This document shows, in pieces, positions 1-5,841 of a stretch of DNA of 8,523 nt. Positions within the stretch are counted from its first letter, which is position 1; each line of letters starts with the position of its first letter. The position numbers and the translations under genes were made by a program. This stretch comes from Chlamydiota bacterium (GTDB lineage: Bacteria > Chlamydiota > Chlamydiia > Chlamydiales > Criblamydiaceae). Location of the stretch: positions 1-8,523 of the forward strand of contig JAJFMC010000011.1 in NCBI GenBank assembly GCA_021772365.1. The letters run 5' to 3'. The notes beneath the pieces are model-generated. The model was not told the DNA's origin. It did not search any database and saw nothing but the letters and a program-made list of their open reading frames with translations.

Positions 1-2
1 TG

Positions 3-119
3 AGCGATTTGTGGGAAATGAAGTTGTATATTCCACCCAGCTCTAAATTCTTTGCTGATGGTGCGTATAACTGCTTTGACCTCGATTGCCACCCCAAACC
101 GCAGACAAAACTTCTTTGA
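3..119 (+). pseudogene. Possible DDE-transposase fragment, truncated
   Basis: The frame beginning at base 3 is open from the left window edge to a TGA at 117-119. It encodes IPPSSKFFADGAYNCFDL, which resembles the segment around the second catalytic Asp of IS5/IS982-type DDE transposases (small residue, D, x-A-Y, then acidic/aromatic). After FDL the frame enters the inverted repeat (outer edge 78-84) and the resemblance stops, so the fragment looks broken there. A competing reading is a - strand ORF starting at ATG 128-126 behind an AGGA motif and open to base 1. I do not recognise its protein, and it overlaps the repeat. Only about 27 informative residues are visible, so the family assignment is a pattern-based guess. 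Confidence 0.3.
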
Positions 120-238
120 GCACGCCATCTACTTCCTGTAACTCCTTGGAAAAGACGGAGTCTTTCCCTGCGTCGCTACAGTCGTATCTGACGTGCTCAA
201 AGAAGTTTTGGCTGCGGTTTGGGGTGGCAATCGGGGTC
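78..238. repeat. 47-base inverted repeat with 67-base spacer
   Basis: Bases 78-124 are the reverse complement of 192-238 except at two positions: 105/211 (A opposite G) and 82/234 (T opposite G, a wobble pair in RNA). The inner 41 bases (84-124 / 192-232) carry only the first mismatch. The spacer 125-191 contains a small hairpin of its own (148-167, one bulge). The arms are far longer and better matched than a transcription terminator and have no T-run. The near identity suggests a recent inverted duplication, a fold-back or MITE-like element, or the remains of an insertion event, since a transposase-like fragment ends at the left edge. Each arm also reads as open codons in several frames, but no convincing gene covers the pair. 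Confidence 0.9.
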
Positions 239-316
239 GTAGGCGATCATGCTTTTCTTGTTCATCCTGCAATATACGCAAAATAAAGTTGTTTCCGAAA
301 AAGCTGACTTCCGCCT

Positions 317-336
317 ATTCCATAAAAGTGTGGAAT
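317..336. promoter_or_regulatory. Palindrome just upstream of the glmM promoter
   Basis: ATTCCA (317-322) and TGGAAT (331-336) form a perfect 6-base inverted repeat with an 8-base centre, ending 7 bases before the glmM -35 box. It is followed by a T-rich stretch (TTATTTCTT), so it could be an operator or a weak terminator for transcription entering from the left. Six pairs are few and chance is possible. Confidence 0.3.
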
Positions 337-343
337 TTATTTC

Positions 344-372
344 TTGGCACCAGCCTCCACATCTATTATACT
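344..372 (+). promoter_or_regulatory. Promoter of the glmM-glmS operon
   Basis: TTGGCA (344-349) and TATACT (367-372) are separated by exactly 17 bases. Each box matches the sigma70 consensus at five of six positions. The expected transcription start is near 379, which gives a leader of about 44 bases before the ATG at 423. It is the only good promoter between the inverted repeat and glmM, and none is visible between glmM and glmS. Confidence 0.62.
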
Positions 373-422
373 ATTGTGAATAATCCAAGAAGACTCACAA
401 CCCCTACTCCTAAGAGATGATA

Positions 423-1790
423 ATGACAACGGAAGATGTAAAGAAAGTTTTTGGAACAGATGGTGTTCGTGGCAAAGCCAACTATTATCCTATGACCGTA
501 GAAATAGCCCTTGCCCTCGGTCGTGCAGCCGGTAAACTCTTTCGTGTTAGAGACGGAAAGCATCGCGTCGTTATTGGTAAAGACACACGACTCTCTTGCT
601 ACATGTTTGAAAATGCGTTAATTGCCGGGCTTTGTTCCATGGGTGTCGACACCTTAATGGTCGGTCCTTTACCTACTCCTGGTGTCGCGTTTATCACGCG
701 AGCTTATCGCGCTGATGCCGGTATTGTGATTTCTGCTTCTCACAACTCCTTTCATGACAACGGAATAAAGTTTTTCTCATCAGAAGGATTTAAACTTTCT
801 GACGAATGGGAACGGAAAATGGAAGATTTGGTTGAATCCGGAGATTTCGATGACTGCCTCCCTAGTGATGACAATATCGGAAAAAACTACAAGATTGATG
901 ATGCAGACGGTCGATATATAGAGTTCGCAAAAAGTACTTTTCCAAAACAGCGATCTCTCTATGGAATGAAGATTGCATTGGATTGTGCCAATGGCGCTGG
1001 TTACCGTGTCGCTCCAATGATTTTCCGTGAACTAGATGCTGAGGTTTTTGTACATGGAGATCGCCCTAATGGACTGAATATCAACAAGGATTGCGGTTCT
1101 CTACACCCTGAGACTGTTCAGAAGTCGGTCATTGATCATAAAGCACATGTTGGCATAGCTCTTGATGGCGATGCAGATCGAGTGATTATGGTTGATGAGC
1201 ATGCACAAGTCGTTGATGGTGATGCTATGCTTGCCATTTGCGCCAAGGACTTATATGAAAAGGGTCTACTACGAAATAATAAGGTTGTTTCAACGGTGAT
1301 GTGCAACCTCGGTTTTGTTAAAGCCATGGATAGTATCGGTATAGAGACCATACAATCGAGAGTGGGAGATCGCTATGTAATCCAAGAAATGCTGGAGCAC
1401 GATACGAATCTTGGTGGAGAACAGAGTGGTCACGTAATCTTTTCCGATTACAACACCACAGGTGATGGTTTGGTCACTGCATTGCAGGTATTGAGTATTA
1501 TGGTAGAAAAAGATGCGTCTCTTAGTGAGCTTGCGTCGTTTGTTAAGAAGTATCCTCAAGCGACAGTCAATGTTCCTGTGAACAATAAGCCGCCTCTAGA
1601 AAGTTTGAAAAATGTCCAGCAAAGTATAGAAGATGCTCAACAGCGTCTTGCTGATCAAGGGCGTGTTCTAGTACGTTATTCGGGAACAGAAAAGATCTGT
1701 AGAGTAATGGTAGAAGGAGCTGAATTAAAAGAAGTGCATCATCTTGCAGACACTATTGCTGGTGCTGTCACAAAAGATATTGGGGATTGA
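423..1790 (+). CDS. glmM: Phosphoglucosamine mutase GlmM
   Basis: GlmM converts glucosamine-6-phosphate to glucosamine-1-phosphate in the cytoplasm, the step before GlmU in UDP-GlcNAc synthesis. All four alpha-D-phosphohexomutase signatures are present (numbered from the ATG at 423): FGTDGVRG near the N-terminus; the phosphoserine loop ISASHN with catalytic Ser at about 106, then the NGIK signature; the Mg-binding DGDADR at about 248-253; the sugar-specificity loop GGEQSGH at about 331-337; and the phosphate-binding RYSGTEK at about 418-424. The length of 455 residues is normal for GlmM, and FGTDGVRG separates it from phosphomannomutases. An ATG at 417 is in frame and would add two residues. 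AAGAG at 412-416 abuts that codon but lies 6 bases before the ATG at 423, so 423 is preferred. It is co-transcribed with glmS, 6 bases downstream, and nothing looks degraded. Confidence 0.96.
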   Translation: MTTEDVKKVFGTDGVRGKANYYPMTVEIALALGRAAGKLFRVRDGKHRVVIGKDTRLSCYMFENALIAGLCSMGVDTLMVGPLPTPGVAFITRAYRADAGIVISASHNSFHDNGIKFFSSEGFKLSDEWERKMEDLVESGDFDDCLPSDDNIGKNYKIDDADGRYIEFAKSTFPKQRSLYGMKIALDCANGAGYRVAPMIFRELDAEVFVHGDRPNGLNINKDCGSLHPETVQKSVIDHKAHVGIALDGDADRVIMVDEHAQVVDGDAMLAICAKDLYEKGLLRNNKVVSTVMCNLGFVKAMDSIGIETIQSRVGDRYVIQEMLEHDTNLGGEQSGHVIFSDYNTTGDGLVTALQVLSIMVEKDASLSELASFVKKYPQATVNVPVNNKPPLESLKNVQQSIEDAQQRLADQGRVLVRYSGTEKICRVMVEGAELKEVHHLADTIAGAVTKDIGD

Positions 1791-1796
1791 AGATTT

Positions 1797-3626
1797 ATGT
1801 GTGGAATTTTTGGATATGTAGGGATGAAAGACCCTGTAGCGATTGCTATTGAGGGTTTGAAAAAGCTCGAATATCGTGGGTACGATTCAGCTGGTATTGC
1901 TGGTGTGAAAGACGGGAAAATCATAGATTGTAAAGAAGTCGGCAAGGTGTCAATTTTAGAGTCTGAAGTAAACAACATCAAGTTGCAGCTGGATGTCTCT
2001 ATTGCACATACTCGATGGGCAACACATGGTGAACCTTCCAGAATCAATGCACACCCACATTTCGATACAAGCCATAGCATAGCTCTTGTACATAACGGCA
2101 TCATTGAAAACCACGGTGAGCTAAAGAAGTATATTATCAATCAGGGCATTACTTTTACTTCAGAAACCGATACAGAAGTGATCGCTCACCTTATTTCAAT
2201 AAATTATGAAGGCGATATTGTTAAAGCCGTCCAAAAAACAGTTCCTATGCTTCAAGGAGCTTATGCGATTGCTCTCGTGCATAAAGACCACCCAGATCTG
2301 ATTGTCGCTGTTGCACACGAGTCTCCCATGGTGATTGGTGTTGGTGTCGACGAAGCATTCATTTCCTCAGATTCTCAAGCTTTTGCGCCACATACTCGTG
2401 AGGTGGTCTTCCTATCAAACTCCGAAATTGCTGTTGTAAGAGCGAACAAACTCGAAGTATTTAACCTTGAAATGAAACCTGTGGAAAAAGCTTTAGAAAA
2501 ACTTCTACATGGAAGTAACGATTCTAGCAAAGGTGAGTTTGAACATTTCACACTGAAGGAAATTTTCGAGCAACCTCAGTCGATCAAAAATGCCTATGCC
2601 ACTCGCTTCATGCAGGAATATGGAACGGCATATTTCGAAGGTCTTTCAGATAATTTACAAGAGCTGCATCCTATTGAAAGAATTTTGATCCTTGCATGCG
2701 GCACTTCATGGCATGCAGGGTGTGTCGCTGCGTATATGATAGAAAATATGGCGAGAATCCCTGTGCAGGTAGAAATTTCATCTGAATACCGCTATAAAAA
2801 TCCAATTGTCGAAAAGAATACATTGGTCATCGCTATTAGTCAGTCGGGAGAAACAGCAGACACCATCGCTGCTGTTCGTGAACTCAAAGCTGCTAAAGGC
2901 GCCAAAATTTTTAGTCTATGTAATGTGCAAGGCTCCACGCTCGTCAGAGAATCGGACTATACAATATTTCTTCACGCCGGTCCGGAAATTGGTGTTTGCT
3001 CTACAAAAGCGTTTACTTCTCAGATTGTCATCCTATCGCTGTTTTCTCTACAGTTGGCAAGAATGAGGCACATGAATAGAGAACAGGGCAAAGATTTTTT
3101 AGAAGAACTGCAGAAACTCCCGGATCATGTGAAAAAGATCCTTGGTAATGCAGAGCATATCCAAAAAATAGCAAAAAAATATGCGAAATATGAGAACTTT
3201 TTCTTCCTTGGCCGTCAGTATATGTACCCCACTAGTTTGGAGGGGGCGTTAAAGCTTAAAGAAATCTCTTATATCAATGCAGTAGGGTACCCTGCTGGGG
3301 AGATGAAACACGGACCTATTGCTTTGATTTCTTCCGACTGTCCTACAGTCGCTCTATGTGCTAACGAGAGAACTTTCAAGAAGATGAAAAGTAATCTCCT
3401 TGAGGTGAAAGCTCGGAAAGGGCCAATCATTGCTATCATTGAAGAGGGGCAGGAAGAGGTTACTGAAATTGTCGATGACGTCATTATCATCCCTCGCACT
3501 ATCGATCCGCTTTCTACCGTTACCACGACGATAGTGACTCAACTGCTGGCTTACTATGTAGCGTTGGAGCGTGGTGAGGAAATCGATCAGCCACGCAATC
3601 TCGCCAAGTCGGTGACTGTAGAGTAG
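1797..3626 (+). CDS. glmS: Glutamine--fructose-6-phosphate aminotransferase (isomerizing) GlmS
   Basis: GlmS makes glucosamine-6-phosphate from fructose-6-phosphate and glutamine, the entry step of hexosamine synthesis. The protein begins Met-Cys-Gly-Ile-Phe-Gly, so Cys2 becomes the N-terminal nucleophile of the class II glutamine amidotransferase domain (about 2-220). That domain also shows HTRWATHG (71-78), HNGIIEN (99-105) and SETDTEVIAHL (122-132). Two SIS sugar-isomerase domains follow. The first has CGTSWHAG (301-308), SQSGETADT (348-356) and CSTKAFTSQ (401-409). The second has LEGALKLKEISYINA (481-495) and GEMKHGPIAL (501-510). The end, LAKSVTVE, is the conserved C-terminal tail that shields the active site and channels ammonia. 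The 609-residue length is typical. It starts 6 bases after the glmM stop, with GGGGA at 1782-1786 as a possible ribosome site inside the end of glmM, so translational coupling is likely. I see no glmS ribozyme; there is no room for one. Confidence 0.98.
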   Translation: MCGIFGYVGMKDPVAIAIEGLKKLEYRGYDSAGIAGVKDGKIIDCKEVGKVSILESEVNNIKLQLDVSIAHTRWATHGEPSRINAHPHFDTSHSIALVHNGIIENHGELKKYIINQGITFTSETDTEVIAHLISINYEGDIVKAVQKTVPMLQGAYAIALVHKDHPDLIVAVAHESPMVIGVGVDEAFISSDSQAFAPHTREVVFLSNSEIAVVRANKLEVFNLEMKPVEKALEKLLHGSNDSSKGEFEHFTLKEIFEQPQSIKNAYATRFMQEYGTAYFEGLSDNLQELHPIERILILACGTSWHAGCVAAYMIENMARIPVQVEISSEYRYKNPIVEKNTLVIAISQSGETADTIAAVRELKAAKGAKIFSLCNVQGSTLVRESDYTIFLHAGPEIGVCSTKAFTSQIVILSLFSLQLARMRHMNREQGKDFLEELQKLPDHVKKILGNAEHIQKIAKKYAKYENFFFLGRQYMYPTSLEGALKLKEISYINAVGYPAGEMKHGPIALISSDCPTVALCANERTFKKMKSNLLEVKARKGPIIAIIEEGQEEVTEIVDDVIIIPRTIDPLSTVTTTIVTQLLAYYVALERGEEIDQPRNLAKSVTVE

Positions 3627-3661
3627 TACCCCTGATTGTAAGCTGAATCGTCTTGAATTTA

Positions 3662-3752
3662 TTTACAGGATGGGCAGAATGAGCAGGATAAATAAAGGCG
3701 ACACCTGATCTAACCTACAATTTCCTCCTGTCCATCCCACTTATCCTGTAAA
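3662..3752. repeat. Inverted pair of TCCTGT-type intergenic repeats, possible glmS terminator
   Basis: Bases 3662-3692 and 3722-3752 form an imperfect inverted repeat. The outer 10 bases (TTTACAGGAT against ATCCTGTAAA) pair perfectly, the middle pairs with several G-T wobbles and A-C mismatches, and the loop is about 29 bases. Each arm is built from short ACAGGAT / ATCCTGT-like units about 10-11 bases apart, the kind of spaced motif found repeatedly between genes in many bacterial genomes. The position just after glmS and the A/T-rich flanks would suit a bidirectional transcription stop, but there is no clean T-run on the + strand, so terminator function is inferred. Confidence 0.6.
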
Positions 3753-3826
3753 AAACACATAAAAAAATTCTCTATCAATAGGGTCTGTTGCAGCAGACAA
3801 TCTCTTTTAATGTTCTGATCTACCCC

Positions 3827-3855
3827 TTGCGTATTTAAAGATATTCCTGTAAAGT
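3827..3855 (+). promoter_or_regulatory. Probable tyrP promoter
   Basis: TTGCGT (3827-3832) and TAAAGT (3850-3855) are spaced 17 bases apart. The -35 box is weak (TTG only) and the -10 matches four of six consensus positions. The predicted start near 3862 leaves about 29 bases before the GTG start. The rest of the 264-base gap holds the TCCTGT repeats and a 5-pair hairpin at 3783-3798 (GTCTG/CAGAC). Confidence 0.38.
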
Positions 3856-3890
3856 AATCCCTTTTTAATCCAAATGAGATACGAAAAACT

Positions 3891-5096
3891 GTGAGATTAA
3901 ATCGTATAGCGAAAGGAGCCTTGCTGATCGCAGGGACTTCCATAGGTGGGGGAATGCTCGCATTACCGGTAGAATTGAGCCTCGGTGGGTTTATCCCATC
4001 TGTCTTCATCTATTTTTTTTGTTGGGGGTTGATGGCTTGTACGGGGCTTTTATTTTTAGAGGTTTCGATGTGGATTAAAGGAGAATCAAATATTATCTCC
4101 ATGGCGGAAAAAACCCTTGGAACGACAGGACAGGCTCTTGCTTGGGCATTGTACCTCTTTCTGTTTTATTCGCTATCTCTCTCATATGTCTCCGGTTGTG
4201 GCGCACTAATATCCCAGATTTTTCCCGACATCTTCCCTGATGCGTTGGGCCCTTTATTCTTCGTTCTTCTCTTTGCCCCTTTTGTTTTTTGCGGAGCAAG
4301 AGTTGTAGGTAGGATCAACGCTCTTTTTATGCTTGGATTAGGAATTTGCTATTTTTTATTCGTCTTTTACGGTACACCACACATCGATTTAGAGCTCCTT
4401 AAGCATAAAAACTGGACTCTTTCTCTCGTTGGTCTTCCCGTTGCATTTACTGCTTTTGCTTATCAAGGGACAATACCGACGCTCATTCATTATTTAGATC
4501 ATGATGCTAAAGATGCGCGTAGAGCGATAATTTTTGGTAGTTCAGTCCCATTTGTTGCCTACGTAATTTGGCAAGCCTTGATTTTGGGTATTGTTCCTGT
4601 AGACGGTCCTGGAGGTCTCGCAGAAGCTCTGATGAATGAAGATAACGCAGTTCATCCACTGCGGTTATTTATCGATAATCAATATGTCTACGTAATCGGC
4701 CAGTTTTTTGCATTTTTCGCAATGGTGACTTCGTTTTTCGGGGTGACGATTGGTCTACAAGATTTTTTGGCAGATGGATTAAGTATCAAAAAAACAGCTA
4801 GAGGAAAATTTCTACTGTCATTACTCGTATTTATTCCTCCATTGATTATTTCACATTTCTATCCAAAAGTATTCCTTACGGCTCTTAGTTATGCGGGAGG
4901 ATTTGGGTGTGCGATTTTACTGGGACTCTTCCCTGTTTTAATGGTGTGGTCAGGAAGGTACCGCATGAAATTAGATTCGGAATATTCACTAATGGGTGGA
5001 AAACCCCTACTTATTACTCTAGTCCTTCTCGTTGTCATCGAGGTGTGTGTGCAGGTTTCACTGATGTTTGGTTATATAGGCCCAAGCTTATTATAG
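3891..5096 (+). CDS. tyrP: Tyrosine/tryptophan permease, HAAAP family (TyrP-like)
   Basis: This is a 401-residue inner-membrane carrier of the hydroxy/aromatic amino acid permease family, which imports aromatic amino acids with protons. The first membrane segment contains the family signature GTSIGGGMLALP (residues 15-26), the broken helix that forms the substrate site. YQGTIPTLIHYL (191-202) matches the second conserved region of TyrP/Mtr proteins. I count about eleven hydrophobic segments: roughly 8-28, 32-58, 83-108, 119-138, 141-160, 178-198, 211-234, 266-290, 306-326, 328-354 and 372-396, the number expected for the family. The start is GTG, as the upstream in-frame codons offer no better one. 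The ribosome site is poor (GAG at 3876-3878). A six-codon ORF at 3874-3894 overlaps the GTG and might feed ribosomes to it. Tyr versus Trp specificity cannot be read from the sequence; the tyrP symbol follows the chlamydial gene order. Confidence 0.88.
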   Translation: MRLNRIAKGALLIAGTSIGGGMLALPVELSLGGFIPSVFIYFFCWGLMACTGLLFLEVSMWIKGESNIISMAEKTLGTTGQALAWALYLFLFYSLSLSYVSGCGALISQIFPDIFPDALGPLFFVLLFAPFVFCGARVVGRINALFMLGLGICYFLFVFYGTPHIDLELLKHKNWTLSLVGLPVAFTAFAYQGTIPTLIHYLDHDAKDARRAIIFGSSVPFVAYVIWQALILGIVPVDGPGGLAEALMNEDNAVHPLRLFIDNQYVYVIGQFFAFFAMVTSFFGVTIGLQDFLADGLSIKKTARGKFLLSLLVFIPPLIISHFYPKVFLTALSYAGGFGCAILLGLFPVLMVWSGRYRMKLDSEYSLMGGKPLLITLVLLVVIEVCVQVSLMFGYIGPSLL

Positions 5097-5108
5097 TTGA
5101 TAAGCTTG
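5083..5108. terminator. Hairpin spanning the tyrP stop codon
   Basis: CAAGCTTA (5083-5090) and TAAGCTTG (5101-5108) form a perfect 8-pair stem with a 10-base loop containing the tyrP stop codon. It lies between two convergent genes, where a bidirectional terminator would be expected. There is no U-tract on either side, so it may instead protect the 3' end of the mRNA. Confidence 0.4.
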
Positions 5109-5136
5109 AACCTAATGACATGTATATATGCTTCCC

Positions 5137-5451
5137 TTATGTCCTGAAGTAAAGATAGACTCCGCTTTGAGGATAATATGGATCATAATAATAGGGTGCC
5201 GGATAGTACAAGGGTCGTTGATTGTAATAGGGTCTATAAATGACAGGGCGGTGTCTATAGTATCGTTGCCCAGGGTAACGGCTATAATGGCGCCCCCCCC
5301 CTCTATGATAATAGTTACCCCGGTGTCCACCTCTCCAGGAAAGCTCTTCTTGGGAAGCATCGCTACCGACTTTAGTCGCTTCGACAGGGGGTATCGCTAC
5401 CACTCCTACTATAACAGCTAAAGCACAGAGGCTGCCTCTCAAATAATGCAT
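5137..5451 (-). CDS. Small secreted tyrosine-rich basic protein, function unknown
   Basis: A 104-residue protein that I do not recognise. Residues 1-25 form a clear Sec signal peptide: one Arg (R5), a hydrophobic core (LCALAVIVGVVAI), then PPVEA with a cleavage site after VEA (residues 23-25). The mature part, about 79 residues, has 18 Tyr, 11 Arg, 8 Pro and 4 His and only 4 acidic residues, arranged as YY/YYY clusters separated by RP, NQRP, AP and DP; it is basic and probably without a compact fold. The ATG is fixed by an excellent GGGAGG five bases upstream (5457-5462). A run of nine G (C at 5293-5301 on +) encodes three Gly after the YYHR segment. The gene converges on tyrP with about 40 bases between the stops. 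Transcription must come mainly from the strong promoter near 5749-5778 through a long leader. Gly/Tyr-rich coat, sulfur-globule and surface-matrix proteins have similar composition, but that is not evidence of homology. Confidence 0.8.
   Translation of the reverse strand: MHYLRGSLCALAVIVGVVAIPPVEATKVGSDASQEELSWRGGHRGNYYHRGGGRHYSRYPGQRYYRHRPVIYRPYYNQRPLYYPAPYYYDPYYPQSGVYLYFRT
5293..5301 (-). repeat. Nine-base G homopolymer inside the tyrosine-rich gene
   Basis: The coding strand carries G9, encoding Gly-Gly-Gly in an Arg-Gly-Gly-Gly-Arg context. Losing one G would move translation into a frame open to a TAA or TAG near 5112, giving an Ile/Thr-rich tail instead of the Tyr-rich one. Gaining one G would end the protein after four more codons beyond the tract (A-P-L-stop). 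Such tracts are classical slipped-strand mispairing sites. Confidence 0.85.
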
Positions 5452-5456
5452 ATTTG

Positions 5457-5462
5457 CCTCCC
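5457..5462 (-). promoter_or_regulatory. Ribosome binding site GGGAGG
   Basis: On the - strand GGGAGG is followed by five bases and the ATG at 5451-5449. It is the strongest Shine-Dalgarno sequence in the window and is the main reason for accepting the small tyrosine-rich ORF and its start. Confidence 0.8.
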
Positions 5463-5479
5463 AGTTTTTATTTTGAACA

Positions 5480-5520
5480 GAAAAGAAACGATAGGGAGCA
5501 CTGCAAACTTCCGGTGTCCC
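5480..5520 (-). terminator. Terminator-like hairpin before the tyrosine-rich gene
   Basis: Bases 5517-5520 pair with 5494-5497 and 5514-5516 with 5499-5501, with one bulged base (5498) and a 12-base loop. Downstream on the - strand comes a T-rich stretch (CGTTTCTTTTCTG, about 5478-5490). This has the form of an imperfect Rho-independent terminator, placed 30-40 bases ahead of the GGGAGG of the small gene. It could end a separate small RNA or act as an attenuator. Confidence 0.42.
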
Positions 5521-5742
5521 GGGCTCATTAGAGCTCAGTTAAGCGGTTCTCAGGCTGCAGGCCACTGCATAACATTGTTTATACAGCCGTCTGCAGCCCA
5601 AAAATCCATCTCTAAGTGGGACCAGTACTACATCCATGTAAACCGCGGATGATCGTACCCTTGGATGTTCACCACATCCCTATCTAAATAATATCAGACT
5701 GGATAAAGAGAGTATCCAATCTTGAATTCCCCCCTTTTCCTT
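5480..5742 (-). ncRNA. Candidate structured small RNA or long 5' leader, family unknown
   Basis: No protein gene that I can support lies in the 390 bases between ftsY and the tyrosine-rich gene, yet the - strand has a consensus promoter at one end and a terminator-like hairpin at the other, enclosing about 260 bases. The RNA can form: a 6-pair hairpin (5713-5718 with 5700-5705); a 6-pair hairpin (5674-5679 with 5663-5668, loop of 5); an 8-pair stem (5591-5598 with 5553-5560) extended inside by two shorter helices ending in a 6-base loop; and a long-range 6-pair helix (5641-5646 with 5543-5548) enclosing the latter. I looked for signatures of SRP RNA, RNase P RNA, tmRNA and T-box leaders and found none. 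A 6S-like RNA cannot be excluded by eye. It may instead be the regulatory leader of the gene at 5137-5451. Confidence 0.42.
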
Positions 5743-5748
5743 GTCCTT

Positions 5749-5778
5749 ATTATACAGGATCAAAAAAAAAATTGTCAA
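5749..5778 (-). promoter_or_regulatory. Perfect-consensus sigma70 promoter
   Basis: On the - strand TTGACA (5778-5773) and TATAAT (5754-5749) both match the consensus at all six positions, with an 18-base spacer that contains T10 (5771-5762). The transcription start should be near 5742. Such a promoter is typical of stable RNAs or very abundant proteins. It points away from ftsY and towards the structured region and the tyrosine-rich gene. Confidence 0.82.
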
Positions 5779-5841
5779 ACTATTAAGTAATAAAGGGATA
5801 TAGTGTTGTTTAATGGGACGCTCGCTTGTCTATATAGGCTC

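Noticed and set aside
86..286. A 66-codon + strand ORF covering both arms of the inverted repeat
   Set aside because: No ribosome site and no recognisable domain; its openness follows from the repeated arms rather than from coding constraint.
193..420. A 75-codon + strand ORF across the right arm of the inverted repeat and the glmM promoter
   Set aside because: It runs through the glmM promoter and past the operon start, its C-terminal part is low in protein-like character, and it has no ribosome site. Probably a chance frame.
1797..1797. A glmS ribozyme upstream of glmS
   Set aside because: Only six bases separate glmM from glmS, so no ribozyme can be present.
3783..3798. GTCTG/CAGAC hairpin after glmS followed by a T-rich stretch, as a terminator
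   Set aside because: Only five pairs and the following T-run is interrupted; too weak to call, although it could add to the repeat hairpin upstream.
5112..5360. An 82-codon - strand ORF overlapping the tyrosine-rich gene in another frame
   Set aside because: It lacks a ribosome site and signal peptide and is an alternative frame of the same DNA. It matters only as the possible product of a one-base slip at the G9 tract.
5480..5742. T-box leader, tmRNA, RNase P RNA or SRP RNA in the ftsY/tyrosine-rich gap
   Set aside because: None of the hallmark sequences (T-box AGGGTGGNACCGCG, tmRNA tag and CCA end, RNase P core, SRP GGAAGGAAGCAGC-type loop) could be found on either strand.
5779..5804. ACTAT/ATAGT hairpin followed on the - strand by T10, as the ftsY terminator
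   Set aside because: The stem is five AT-rich pairs and the T10 starts about seven bases later, inside the spacer of the consensus promoter, which explains it better.
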